From Rhea pennata (Eukaryota; Chordata; Aves; Rheiformes; Rheidae): a stretch of DNA of 64,000 nucleotides. The stretch is taken from contig NC_084676.1 of assembly GCF_028389875.1 (NCBI RefSeq), forward strand, positions 1,984,001-2,048,000, in the 5' to 3' direction. The first letter of the stretch is position 1; each line of letters starts with the position of its first letter. This document shows, piece by piece, positions 1 through 12,600 of this stretch. The position numbers and the translations under genes are program-made. The notes under the pieces were generated by a model. It did no database searches, had not been told where the DNA came from, and saw only the letters and a list, made by a program, of their open reading frames with translations.

Positions 1-345
1 TTTCACACTCACATGGGGCTACTGGGGGATGTGTGGGGCAGGAGGGAGACCCTTGGGAGTTATAGTGCTCCTCTGCTTAGCATTACAGCTTGGGAGCACA
101 ATGCCAGCAAGAGCAGAGTTTGCCCCAGCTGAGGTACTGTGAACATCCACAGGGACCAGGATGTTAAGGACTAGGATGCAGAACTTCTGTGGGTCCCAAG
201 CTGCCCTTTGCTGTTGACCAGGAAGATGCCAGCTCTTGCATTTGCTGGCTGCAGGGAGGAGTGACAGCTCCCTACATGGTCCCAAACAGGAAGGAGCAGT
301 GGAAGGGTGCTCTCAGACAAAGCTAATTCCTTGTGTTCTTCTCAG
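1..345 (+). other. End of the first intron of the PAR-type receptor gene
   Basis: No coding potential recognised. It ends in a pyrimidine-rich 3' splice site with AG at 344-345, just before the receptor exon. I saw no credible signal-peptide exon with a donor here, so exon 1 is expected to the left of the window. Confidence 0.6.
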
Positions 346-1370
346 TGCATGGCAAAGGACGAGTCTTGATCTCTCTCACTCCCCAAGAAGAAGCTGAATG
401 CCCCGGCGCCTCTGTGGAAGCTTTTCTCAACAGCACTGTGACCACTCGTGTCCTCCCTGCTCTCTACTGTGTGATTCTGCTTGTCGGGCTGCCAGCCAAT
501 GCTCTGGCCTGCTGGGTCCTGGTGACCAAGTTCAGGAGATGTTCCACCACCTTCTTCCTGCTTAACCTGGCCAGCGCTGACCTGCTTTTTGTCCTCCTGC
601 TGCCCTTCAAGATCTCCTACCACCTCTTGGGCAACCAGTGGCTCTTTGGGGACTACCTGTGCCGCACCATGGTAGCCCTCTTCTATGGGAATATGTACAG
701 CTCTATCCTATTTCTCACCTGCATTGGCCTGGAGCGCTGCATCTCTGTGGTGCACCCGTTCTTGTGGAAGGGGTCCAGGTGGATGTGGGGCAGGGTGGGT
801 GTCTGTGTGGGGATCTGGCTGGCAGTGGGGCTGGGCATGAGCCCATTGCTCTTCAGCCCCCAGACAAAGTACATCTCAGGGCTGAACATCACTACTTGCC
901 ATGATGTCCTAGACAAAGATGACCAGAAGTTCATGTTTTATTATTTCCTCTCCCTGGTAGGGCTGGGCTTTGGCATGCCCTTTGTGCTCATGATCATCTC
1001 CTATGGCTGCATCCTGGTGCGGCTGGTGGCCAAGAGGAGAAACTATGGGCACGTGGTACGTCTCCTGGCTCTGGTCCTCCTAGTCTTCATCCTCTGTTTC
1101 ACCCCCAGCAATGTACTGCTCTTTAACCACTATGTGCTGGGTGCCACAGGATGCCGCAACATCACCTACATCTGGTATGTCCTGGCACTGGTGCTCAGCG
1201 CCTTCAACACCTGCTTTGATCCCTTCATCTACTTCTATGTCTCCAGGGATTTTCGGGCCTACATCTGGGGTGAAGGCACCTGCTGCCCCAGGCAACTCAA
1301 GACCTCAACAAGGAAAGCCTCTGAGAAGGCAGCCTTGCCCCTGAGGTCCAGCGAGCAGAGCCAGCCCTAG
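346..1370 (+). CDS. Protease-activated receptor (PAR/F2R family) GPCR, main exon
   Basis: Class A seven-transmembrane receptor of the thrombin/trypsin receptor group. Visible features: two glycosylation sequons in the second and third extracellular loops (NITT, NITY) and one near the N-terminus (NST); the PAR signature CHDVL in loop 2; FYGNMYSSILFLTC in TM3; FTPSN in TM6; and DPFIYFYVS in TM7. The exon opens right after a splice acceptor, as in known PAR genes, where exon 1 carries only the signal peptide. Near its start it reads HGKGR then VLISLT, placing a trypsin-like cut after Arg 360-362 and a tethered ligand after it; this resembles PAR2 (KGR before SLIGKV). RRNYGH before TM6 is more like PAR4. 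The codon at 333 is GTG inside the intron, so there is no start codon in the window. Subtype is unresolved; a P2Y receptor is unlikely given CHDVL and FTPSN. Probably couples protease sensing to Gq/G12-type signalling, as the family does. Confidence 0.88.
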
Positions 1371-2206
1371 GCAGAAGCAAGGGGGTGCTGGGCTGTGCCT
1401 AGCCTCAGGGGCTGTGTCTGTTCTGTGGGAATCTGTGGCTCAGAGCCCAGCACCCAGCCATGCCTCTCTGTGGCTCTGTGCCACATCAGCACCATGGGCG
1501 CTGCCTTTTCCCCAACCCACTTGCACATTCCTTGGTACCACAGAATACAGCAGCCAAAGCACAAATGGACATGCTGTCATTCAGACCGTGCCATGGGACC
1601 AGTGCTATTCCCAGCTGCTAGCCAAGCTCTGGAGCAGTCTCCTCTCTGAGCACATGTCCCAGACTGGCAGCAAACTTGAGCAGAAAATCCCCCTGGGATT
1701 AGAAGCTTGCTGTGACTTTGCCAAAGTGTATTGGAGCCCCACAGGAAGGTGCAGAATGGTCTGTGCTGGACCCTACTGACATGAAATCCTGGTGGTTTGA
1801 ACCTTGTGGGCCTCCCACTCTGCACAGGGCTCTTTCCCAGCCCCTTTGCCTTGCCCCCATCCCACTGCACAAAGTGCTGGGAGCAGCCAGCCACTCTTGT
1901 GATGGAATGGTCCTGACTAGGACAGACCCACTTCTCTGAAACCTTCAGTAGCTTCCCCTTCCCCAGTCCCCCCCCAACCCTGACCACAAAAGCAGCAGTT
2001 CCTCCGTAGACTTTCCCAGGCACTGCCCTTTCCCAGCATATTACAAGGCTTGGTGTCTCTGCTGCAGTCTCCAGCATTGCCCCTCCATGCCCACATCCTG
2101 CTGGCTCCCATGTCCCAGCCTTGCATGATGCAGGACCTGGCACTGCCCACAGCACCAGAGGTGCCCTTGCCACCTGTCGTGCATTGACCAAACCCTCCAG
2201 TGTACA
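1371..2206 (+). other. 3' UTR of the PAR-type receptor
   Basis: Follows the TAG stop at 1368-1370 and runs to the AATAAA at 2,207. No further exon or structured element recognised. Confidence 0.6.
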
Positions 2207-2212
2207 AATAAA
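2207..2212 (+). terminator. Poly(A) signal AATAAA of the receptor gene
   Basis: First canonical hexamer after the receptor stop codon, about 840 bp downstream. Two bases separate it from the opposite-strand hexamer of ARAP3. Confidence 0.65.
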
Positions 2213-2214
2213 CC

Positions 2215-2220
2215 TTTATT
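2215..2220 (-). terminator. ARAP3: Poly(A) signal AATAAA of ARAP3 (minus strand)
   Basis: TTTATT on the + strand reads AATAAA on the minus strand, about 800 bp beyond the ARAP3 stop. The two genes converge here. Confidence 0.6.
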
Positions 2221-3013
2221 TACTCCGATAATGGAAGAAACTGGTATAACTACCCCAGCTGAGCAGGAGCCGTCCTCCATCGCCAGGACTATATGCTGGG
2301 CACATATGGCCAGTCCTCCTCCTTACAGACTCCCTCACCCCATCAATATGCCATGGTAAATGCAAGAAGGGATGTGTTGGATAGCTTGGGTATCTCCATC
2401 CTGCCCCCAAGGGTGCAGCACTGGGGATGGGATATTGGGCAAAGCTGAGACATGTCTCAGAGGACCGACGTGGGAAGAAAGTTGAACCCTTGTGCACTCA
2501 GCACACCCACGCACCCACTGTGGCACGCGCCTGTGCAGGTAGGCACGTCATGCTCCCCAGTCTGGCACTGCTCCAGACAGCCAGAACTTGCAGACACCAT
2601 GTTTCTGCTTTCATTTACCTTTTTACTTGCTTCCTTCAGTGCTGCGCCTGACCCTGTGCGTCTGGCTGTCAGACAGCGGATGTGCCACCCACGATAAAGG
2701 CACATGGGAGAGTCTCCAGCCTGCGCCCTCCTGAGCAGGATGGCTGTGTTGGCATGGCCCCGGTGCCATGGCTCAGCCTCGGCTGACGCCTTGGAGAAGC
2801 ACCATGCCAGCTGCTGGGTGCCCTGGTCCCCCAGTCCCAGCCTTGCCTTGGCTCCCAGTCTGGCTCTGGGGTTAGGCCAAGAGGAGGGAGGATACAGGCG
2901 CCTTGATGTGGGATCACTTGGTACCTAGCGCCCCTTGCCCAGGTACCTGCCACGTGACGTGACTTGACCCCCTGCCACTCCAGGTCACGTGGCCACCCAT
3001 TTGGCATGGGAAG
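2221..3013 (-). other. ARAP3: ARAP3 3' UTR
   Basis: Interval between the ARAP3 stop codon (3,014-3,016) and its probable poly(A) signal. No coding similarity seen. Confidence 0.55.
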
Positions 3014-3646
3014 TCATGTTACATGCTGGCCTGGCCCTGGCCCTGGCCCTGACCCTGGCCCTGATCCTGGATCTAATCCTGGATCTAAGCCTGGGTGCTG
3101 ACCCTCGTTCTTCTTGAGGATGATACTACTGAGCTCCTGAATCAATTTGTTGTTGATGGGTGAGGAAGGCTGAATGTTCCTCTTCTTGGGGATCTCCAGG
3201 GATGTCTCCATGCTGGGACTGCCCCCTGGCATGGCCACTTGGCCCTGGTCCCCAGCCAGCACTAGAGAAGGCTCCAGGTTCCTCTCAAGAGAGGCCGTTT
3301 TGGTGGGTCTGAGCCCAGCAGATCCGCCGTGGGCTGGGCTTTTGTCGCACTCAAGGTTCAAGCCCCTTTCGAGGGACAGAGCTTTGGAGACAGAGGGACC
3401 TGAAACCCTCTGGGCTGGATTGGTGGGCAGTGAGGAGCGCAGCGCTGGAGCTGGGGGCTGCTCAGGGAATGGGGATGGCTTCTTGGACCTGTCCACGGAG
3501 GGGATGGATGACAAGTCTGCCAGCAGTTCACGGTCCAGCTCCAGTGAGGCCAGCTCAGGGAAGTTGCCCACCTCCTCGTAGACAGGCTCTGTGTCCACCT
3601 CCTTTTCCTGCTGCTCCTCCAGACAGTCCTGGTGCATCTTCATGGG
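3014..3646 (-). CDS. ARAP3: ARAP3 last coding exon: PVYEEV tail and Gly-Pro-Asp repeat
   Basis: Starts after acceptor CTAG with PMKMHQDCLEE, following FF of the previous exon in phase 0. Contains EPVYEEVGNFPEL, a Ser/Pro-rich stretch, and the helix IQELSSIILKKNEG that matches the human ARAP3 C-terminus. It then runs into a low-complexity GLDPG/GSGPG tail before the stop. Confidence 0.93.
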   Translation of the reverse strand, partial: PMKMHQDCLEEQQEKEVDTEPVYEEVGNFPELASLELDRELLADLSSIPSVDRSKKPSPFPEQPPAPALRSSLPTNPAQRVSGPSVSKALSLERGLNLECDKSPAHGGSAGLRPTKTASLERNLEPSLVLAGDQGQVAMPGGSPSMETSLEIPKKRNIQPSSPINNKLIQELSSIILKKNEGQHPGLDPGLDPGSGPGSGPGPGPGQHVT

Positions 3647-6600
3647 CTAGGGGAGATGCAGTAGCTGGGGTGAGGGCACAGTCCAGGAAACCCCAGATGC
3701 TCTGTCCCCTTCCTAGTTCACCCTGCCTGGACATGACACGGGTGCTCCCCAGAGAGACCTGCTAGGCCTTGTTCCCTTGCCATGGGGCTGATGCTTCCAC
3801 TAGACCTCCCCTGGGTTACTTGCACTTCTCCAGGTCTTTACTCTTTCCCTTGGGTTTAGCCTGGGCCCTGGTAGTCTCTAGCATTGTGCCACTGCTGTGC
3901 CCCAGGGGATGCTTCCAGGAGGAGCCAGGGCACTAGCACAAGTCCCAGGCCGTGCGCAGGGCTCTGCTCTGGTGCCAGCAATTTCAGGCACTGCTCATTT
4001 CTGCTGCTCCTGCCTTGTGCTGCTCTCTTGCCCATCACGAATGAAGGGTGGGCACTTTGGGCCCCATCCTGTGCAAGGTCTGTGCCAGCAGGCTGTGGCA
4101 CCCACCTAGCAGCCCCCTGGCAGAGGCAGCCTTGGGAGGAAAGGCAGACCCCACAGCCACTCAAGGCAAGGCCTGTAGGCCAGGCAGGGCAGGTGGTCCT
4201 GGCAGAAATGACTCCATGGAGAGGAGAAGACAAACCTATTCCCTCACATTTCTCTTGCTCAGCCCCTCTGGGCAATGCAAGGCCCAAAGAGAGCGATGTA
4301 AGGAGCTGGACTGGATTTCTGTGATCTTGGCTATGCACACGAGCACTATGCAAGGAGCCACATATAGGACACACAGGGCAATGGCCACCTCATCCTCTGC
4401 CATACGGTGTGGGCAGGATGGCTTGTTCTACATGTACCTACATGAACATGGGCAGGATGCTGCAAACGAGCCCTTGCCCTTGGGAGCTCTGAGGCACAGT
4501 GCAAAGCCCACATAAACACACTTCAGACATGCAGATACTTACAAAGAACATGGACAAAGTCCTTCGCGTGTGCAGGCGGCGCTAGAAACAGAGGAGACAG
4601 GCAGAGATAAGCACCTGATAGCGCGTAGCGGGGTCAGGGCTGGAGGAAAACCTGCCTCAGTAGGCATAGGATGGGCAGCAACATGTGCTTTGCTCAGAGC
4701 ACAGCACCCTGGCATGCTGGCATGCAGTCCTTGCCAACACCCAGGGCACCAACACAACCCTGCATGTCCCATGGTGCCCTGCACACATGGGGAATCGGCA
4801 AGACACACAAACACAGCGCATGGCACACACACACTGCTGGGTGCACAGACATGCACCCAAAGCATCCACTTGGCTCTGGGTGGCACATGCCCCTCTCCAA
4901 ACTGGTCTCGGGGTGGGTGCAGGAGCACCTGTGGACAGGGCAGCTGCCATGGCCTTACCAAGGTCTGGTTGGCAGAAAGCATGGTGGTGTCGGTGCTGTC
5001 CCCATGCAGGGGCACCAGTGGCATGGTGCCAAACTTCTGCTTAGCGAGGTCAGAGGAGGAACGCCGGCGCATGATCACAGGGCGCAGATCATCATGCTGT
5101 GTGCAAGGACAAGGCGGGTCACACCACCCTGCTAGCCCCCAGCCTGTCCCAGTCCAGCTGAGTGGCACAACAAGCCTTCACTCACCTGAGCCTTGAGGAT
5201 GCTGGTGGTCCAGTCCCACAGCTCAGCCTGCCCTGAGCACACCAAGTACCTGCAAAGGAGTCAGCTGAGAGGCTTCCAGGGAGCAGGGCCAACAAAGCCC
5301 AGATCCTCTTGTCACCTTGCCTGTGAGCCTGGAGCTGCCATTTACAATCAGATCCCTAGTGAGGCATTCCCATGACTGGCATCAGGAACGGCCCTCTGAA
5401 ACTCTCCACATGCCCAAATTACTGCTTCAGTGAGAGACAGGAGTTTGCCCAGTTTGGAACTAGGCAGCTCAACCTGGCTGTTCTTGCTGCCCCTAGAAGA
5501 ACATCAGGGACAAGCAAAGTGTCCAGCCAGTGCTGGCACTATGGACCCAGTGCTAGACACTGCCCAGTATCTGCAGGGTCAGGGAAATAGGGAGAGGATC
5601 AGCAGGGTGACAGAGACGGGGCAGGCAGGGAGCGCTCATGGGCACGAGTCTCTGCGGTGACAGTGTGCACAACTTTTACTCTCTTAGCTAGCCTGCCACA
5701 GCTCTGTCCTCCTCTTTGGCTGCCCACTCAGCTTAGGGCACTGATTGCCCCTTGAGCCTGGCTCGTTTGCCCCCCATCTTGTGCCACATGTGCAACCCCA
5801 CAACTCTGCCCTCGAGTGCCCCAGCCAGGCTCCAGCTCTGCCCTGGTGCCTGGGACCCTCTAGCGTCCCAGGAACATGATAAAAAACTTGGCTGTCCCGG
5901 CCCCATTAAAACTGGAGACAGGACCCGTTTTGCCCTCTCAGCCCCAGGATGGCAGGGGCAGATACTCACAGCTGCTGCTTGTCCAGGGTCAGGGTGAAAC
6001 CCCACCTAAAGAAGGAAGACACAGAACATGAGGCATGACCACCAAATCTCAGATGTTGCCATAGGCGCATGGCTGGTGGGGTAGAGGGATCAGGATGCTC
6101 GACAGGGCCCAGATCTAGCATGGCTTTGGGTCCCAGTGGGAACTGGGACATTCCCAGTGGCTGAGCTGGAGTGTCTGGTGCCACACTACAGGAACTGAGG
6201 GCTGACGGTGCCTGCTCCAGCACCTCAGGAATGGAGAAGGGGTGATGGATACATTCCCCAAGGTCATGTCCAGTGAAGGTCCAACTTACTGGCCTGGTGA
6301 CTTCAGCTTCTTCCGAATGCCCATGTAAACCTTGGCTGCATCCAGGGGCCACTCTCGCTCTGGCTTGGCGCTCTGGGGAATAACAGCCAGAGGGTTTCAC
6401 AGCCCAGCTCGGGGCCCATCACATGCCCTCCCATCTGCCCACCCTACTGGGAAGAGGATCCTGCACAGCTGTGGCAGTGCCACCACTTGTCCCTGCAACT
6501 GCAGGGCTCTCCCTCCCCATACACCCCAGTTCTCCTCCTGTGCATGGAACACAGACCCGGCCGCACTACGTCCCCCAGTACCCTCTTCTCCTTGAGCAGC

Positions 6601-9600
6601 AGCAGCTTCCGGTCTCGGATGACGAAGTAACGCTCCTGAAACTTGTTCCCCAGCAGCTTGGGAGGCTCCTCACGGCATTTCAGAAGCCCACACTTGGGGG
6701 TCTCACGCTTGGCACCTGGACAGTAGAGAAGATAGGAGGTCAGCGTGGCCTGGGGGATATGTGAGGTGGTATCAGGGGTTATCAGAATGTGTTCCCTTTG
6801 TGGGCAAGGCCATGTCCATGATGGTCTCAGGGGTGTGTTGATGGTGACTACAGGACAGTGGGTGGGGTAAGGGGAAACTGGAACAGAGTTGTCCTGCTCT
6901 GGGCCCCATCTGGGCCTATCTGGCATTAGGACTGAGACCCTCCGCTGCACCAGTGTGTTGCCTTACCTGTGAAGAGACAGCTGCCCTCTCCGATAGTGAC
7001 CTTCCTCACCAGCAGGTATGCGGTGCTGGGCTCTGGGAGCTTGCACCACTGCAAGGCCTGCTCCAGGACCTTCTCCTTGGGGTGCAGGGGCCGCTCTGGA
7101 GAAGCAGGGACACCCTCATCACCATGCCATCTCCCCTGTGCCAGCCTCCATCCCCCCTGCTCTCTGCCTATCTCTCTGACAGTAAACTGCCCCCCATATC
7201 CTATCCCCCTCCTTGCCAGCCCAGTCATGCTGTGAGCATCCTCTTTCCACCATCACCATGATGCTTACCCAGCTCCCCATTCTCCAGGGCCTCAAAAGTC
7301 AGCCAGATATCCAGGCTAGCTGCCACGTTGCGCATCTCCAGCACCTGGTTGGTGAGTTCCTCTGCTGTCATTGTGGGGGACACCTGGGGCCAGACACACA
7401 GGAAGCTGCGGCATGGTGGTGGTGGGATGGGTCTGCTTGCCAGTGGGCATGGCCCCGGACACACCAGGGACAGACAGTGCTGAGGAACCTGTGCCTCCTC
7501 CTCCCTTCTTCCAACATGACCCTTCCTTGGGACTCACCTTCAGGGTGACACAGCAGTCAGGCAGCTTCTGCTCTAGGTAAACCTCAATGATGAGGTCTCC
7601 TGCTTGTGAGAGCTGTGGGGAAAGAAAGAGTGGCACTGGGTACCATGCCGGAGTGGTTCTGGTATGTATCACCTGTCCCCATGAGCTGGAAATGGTATCT
7701 CAGAGAGCAGAGGGCTGCTTCTCCCTTGGGCATGAGGCTCAGTGATTAGTGAAGGGGAGACAAGGTGAAAGAGGTCCTTCCTCAAATATTTGCCCATGCT
7801 GCAGGGAAGTATGGAAGAACAGGGGGGGACCCGGGGCAGGGGCTGGGAAGCAGAGCTGCCCTAGCCTCCAGATAATCTCACAAGCCCATAGCCCCCAGTG
7901 TGGCAGAGGCCATCAAAAAGTGCATTCCTGGTACCTGGGTGTCCTTCCAGGTGGTGATCAGACTATTCTCCAGATCCATCTGGGATACCTGGTCCTCATC
8001 AATCTATTGGAGGAAGGGCACATGGTGAGGGGGATGGAGTTAAGGTAGAGGGAGATATGGATTGAGGCACCCAGGGCCAAGATGGAGGGATATGGAGGAG
8101 GAATAGAACTGCAGAGGAGGATGCAGGGGAAGGCACATGGGACCAATGCAGAATGGGGCAGGCGCAGCCCCTACAAGGAGCTTACATTGAAGATGCTGAC
8201 ATAGTTGTCAATGAGGTCTTCCATCACCTTGACCTCATGCTCCCCTTTGCCATCGGTCTGGAAGAGGCTGGGTGCAAAGAGCAGCGACAGGTTCTTGGTG
8301 CTCATCTGGTTGAGATCAGCACATTTCTGTACTCTGGGGCAAGAGGACATGAGCATGAAGGGCCAGCACAAGCTACTCTCTTCCACCGCTTACAAACTCA
8401 CCTAAAAAGTCAGCCCATTTTTCCCCAGCTCCCCAGATAACCAAGAATGGGAATTTCATGCTGGGTAGTTCCTGTTTGCAGGACTTCCAGTTGCTATCGA
8501 ACCAGAACACTACCTCATATCCTGCTCTTAATTGCAGACAGAAGTCTGTTTCTTTTCCTTCTTCTGGGACATGGGTGCAGTTGACATCCTGCAAGGGGGT
8601 ATTGCCTAGTCCCCAACCTCCTCTCTCCCCCTGCTGCAGGGCAATTTTGGGAATGTTTCTACCTTTTGAGATGTCCCAGAGCAGCACCCTCCAGCATACA
8701 CAAGCACCAGGCTCAGGAGCTGGCAGAGCAGAAGATGGGAGCCAGTGTTTCCTGGCCAGTGGGGAGACCACCCTGCCAAAGGGTCTTGGGGATGCCAGGC
8801 AGACCAGGGGTCCCTCTGGGGAGGTGGTCAAGGGGCACGCTCACCGGTAGAGATGCCCGATCAGTGCAGCCAGGGTTTTGTGGTTGAGACGAGGCAGGCG
8901 ATGAATGAGTTCCTTGTACCGCTCCAGGCGCTGGGGCTTTGAGGAGATTCCTGGAAGGAGGAAAGTGGGTCAGGGAAAATCATCAAGCCAGACAAACCCA
9001 GAGCCAACATGGCACTGGGGCTAGCACTGAGATCCCATTTTGAGGGACATCTACAGGCCCAGTTCCAGTGTCCCCAGCAGGCAGCACAGTGTGGAGAAGG
9101 GGTTGGGGTGAAGGGAGGTACCTGCTGCCTCCTTCCACTGTGGGTGCAGCTCCAGGGTGAAGATGGGGTCCTCAAGCTCTCGGAAGAACCTCTTCAGCAC
9201 ATCTGTGACATCCTCAATGAAGTTGTCATTGATGCGCAGCTTGACATTGCGCGCGTCCCGCCGAAACTCCTCCATTAGTACCTTGATCCGGGACTTGGCT
9301 CCATTCTTGCGGTAAATCCCTTCATGCCGTAGCCCTTGGGAATGGAAGTGAAGTCATGGAGGCCCAATCCTGCTCAGGTATGCTAAGCTCCACTGGTGCT
9401 GGAGCTTAGAGAATAGTTCCCCACTGCTCAGACCCACCAGCAAGCCACTGTGCTCACCATACTGCGTGATGAAGGCAATGCAGCTGTCCACGATGATGGG
9501 GATGTCCCCACGGCTCAGCTGCTGGTCCCGCAGTGCATTACCCCGGCCCCCTGCCGATGCCTGGATGTCTGCGTACCATGCTGTGGAGTCTGCCCGCGAC

Positions 9601-12600
9601 AAGCCCTGCAGGTAAAATGTCCTGACAACGACAAGGGCAGAGAACAGGGAATGAGGCTTGGGCTACCACCCCCTTCCCCCAAAACACAGTCTGACTCTGG
9701 GGCATTGGACAGGGAGCAAGGCACAGCCAGGCTGAGCCAAAGGGCACCGTACACTGTTGAGAGATCCTCAGGCAGGAGACAAGCAGGGCTGGCCCCAACC
9801 CTATTGCCCCAGCAGTGTCTGCACTACTGATTTGGGGTCAGCGCTTGCCCACACGTTAATATCTTTGCCCCAGCCTGTTGAGTTTGCTTGGCCTACTGGG
9901 ACACATTCCCCATCCCTTCTGGAGCCATGAATGGGATTCTTGCCCCTTGCAAGGCTCACCTGCCCATTTCCACCAGAATCAGCAGCTCCTTCTTTTCTGG
10001 GGTTTCTGTTGGGGGGACCATACCTGTGTTGGGGCGAGGAGCAGAGAGATCAGTCACCCATGGCCTCCTGCTGCATCATGCCCACTCTGGGCAGCAGAGC
10101 AGCTCCCCCCCTCTTGCCACACTGACTGAGTTCCTGCAGCCGCCGGAGGTTGATACTGTCTTCAGCCCCATCATCCTCAGTGGGGCAGATGAAGAGGTGG
10201 GCTTTTTGCAGGATGAAGAAGGCCTGCTGCCACTGCTCAGGATTGAGCATGCACTTGTAGCGCAGTTGGCCCACGCGTTGAAACTCATAGCCGAGCAGGC
10301 AGTGACAACTCACAGGCGTGAACCACTGGGGACCGAAGGAACAGAAGAGCCTGGTAAAGATAGGGCCCAGCTGCGGGGATATCTGGGAGCAGTCTAACAC
10401 TGGGGAAACAGAAACAGAGCCCAGGGACCAGTCAGCAGTGCTGGGAGCCCAGGGACAGGGGCTGGCTCACCTTGCCAATGGCACTGGCCCAGGCCTGCAA
10501 TGTGTCAGGCCCATCGACTCCCAGCTGCTGCACTTTCTCCCCAGTAAGGAAGAGCTCGAGGGTGTAGCGAAACCTGTAAAGAGTGAACCAGCCCAACAAG
10601 TAGCCCTTCGCACCCCGAACCTTCGCTCAGATCCCCTGCCCCATCACCTTGGCTAAACTGCACCAAGCTCCCAGTGAGGGGGCAATGCCTATCCCTGCCC
10701 TCTATATGTCCACAGGGTCGCTGGGACTTGGTCTGCAGGTCCATCTGTGCCAGTGCTGCTTCCATTTAGGGCAGGTAACCATGACATGGGCAGACAGGGA
10801 CTGTGGGTAAAGCTGGGGTACCTTTCTGTGGAGCCGGGGCTGGTGACTGCATGGGCTTTGCTCACGCCCAGGGAGAGGAGGTCCCTGCTCTCGATGTGGC
10901 TCAAGGGCTCAGTACATTTCTCTGTCTCGAAGAAGAGCAGGGCTTTCTCCAGGGAGCACCAGATGCGCTGGAAGTCTGCAGGAACATGCTGTCAGTGGTG
11001 CTGGGGCGGGCACCCTGCGGGCTGCCCTCCCATGCTCCCCCGCTTACCGTCTCTGCTCTTCTTGGTGCCTGGGAGCTTGGGGAGGGCTGAGGCCCGGTGC
11101 AGGTACCCACTATGTGTAACTGGCTGAGTGATCTCATTGTAGACGCCCTCTGGGCCTGGTTCTCCTGTGCTGGGACTCCCTGTGGGGCACAGTGCTGAAA
11201 ATATGGGAACAGGCATCCACCAAAACAGCCCCCAGGGTGGCAGTGCAACCCCACTCATGCATATTTAGGCAACGGGGTGCTCTGGGCAGGGAGGGTTCAC
11301 AGAAAAGGGGCTCCGGCAGTATCTATCACCCTGCCCCATCCTGAAAGAGGGGTGTAGTGGGGCACCTCAGGTCCCTCAGGGAACTATGATGCCCTTGCTG
11401 TGCTGTAGATGTGGGATGTACTGTCAGGGATAAGGGCTGTGACAAAGTGGAAGCCCCCCATGACAACCATTGCAAGACTTGAGTGTCCTCGTTACCTGAA
11501 CGGTTCCTGGGCCTTTTGTTCTCTGGGCCCCACAACAGGTCAGCTCCTGGGGACACCTCGTAGGCCCCAGGGTCAGCTGTCAGCCCAGCCTCTGAGGATG
11601 AGAAGAACTGCAGGACAGTCTTGAGCAGGCCTGGTCCAGTCACCGCAGCGCACAGGGCCTAGAATGAGACATGCACCCCTAGTGACCATGTTACAGCTTC
11701 TAAGTTCCCTGACCTCCTGCCAGGCATGCTCAAAGGCAGGCAAAGCAGGAGCACAATCTCCCACCCTTGCCCACTGTTCAACAGGGCAGCCCAGAGTGGG
11801 GTTATGGGCACAGTCAGCCAAGCAGGAGCTGTTGATGTCTCAGATCCAGAGCTCTGGGTTTACTCCCAGCACTCCAACATCCTATATGCACCCCAAAGTG
11901 TTCTTACCTGGAGCACATCATCCTGGGTAGCGTAGTGGGGATGGGGCAGGCGGTACCGCCCATCCCGGTACTTGCGAGAGATGAAGTCTCGTCTCTGCTC
12001 AGCACTTGCATCAGGGTAGAGGCCTTCAGTGGCGAGGAGGCGAGCAGCCCAGAACCGGTTGGCTCTGTCATTACCCAGCATGATGAAGAGCTACAGGAAA
12101 GTCCTGGCATCATGGATAGTGCCAGGCCCAGCCAGGGGCAGCAGGATGCTCAGTATTCTCTCACTCCCACATACCCATGTCCACACATCCCAGGGGAGGC
12201 TGTGAGGCTATTACCCTGCCAGGGAAAGCAGCTTGACCCCTGGGAGTGCCATGCAGGCCCCAGTTCCCTGTCCCAAGTGCCTCTACCTGTACGATCTCAT
12301 TGGACCAGACGCTGGTGTCAAGCTTCAGACTTTGCACCTTGGAAATATTGGAGCCCAGGCTCCGGTGCTGCCCTGTGGGGAGCAAGCAAGTGAGCATCCA
12401 TCCAGTGACTCTGTCAGGATAACTGGCACCAAAATCATACCTATACCCCAGTCAGCATCCTGCCCACCCAGCCTTCATGTGTCACCTGGGTGCTAGCTGG
12501 ACATAGTCCTCCTTATCATCCCAGCGTCCCCTTCTGGCCTACTTAACAAATGCCAGTTTGCCCCCTGCCCCTACCACACACCCACTTGTCCTTGTACACC

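Noticed and set aside
333-345. Start of the receptor at position 333
   Set aside because: The codon is GTG and lies inside the pyrimidine tract of a splice acceptor.
346-1370. P2Y-type nucleotide receptor (P2RY2/P2RY6 lie near human ARAP1)
   Set aside because: CHDVL in loop 2 and FTPSN in TM6 are PAR features, and the exon opens at a protease-site-like KGR after a splice acceptor.
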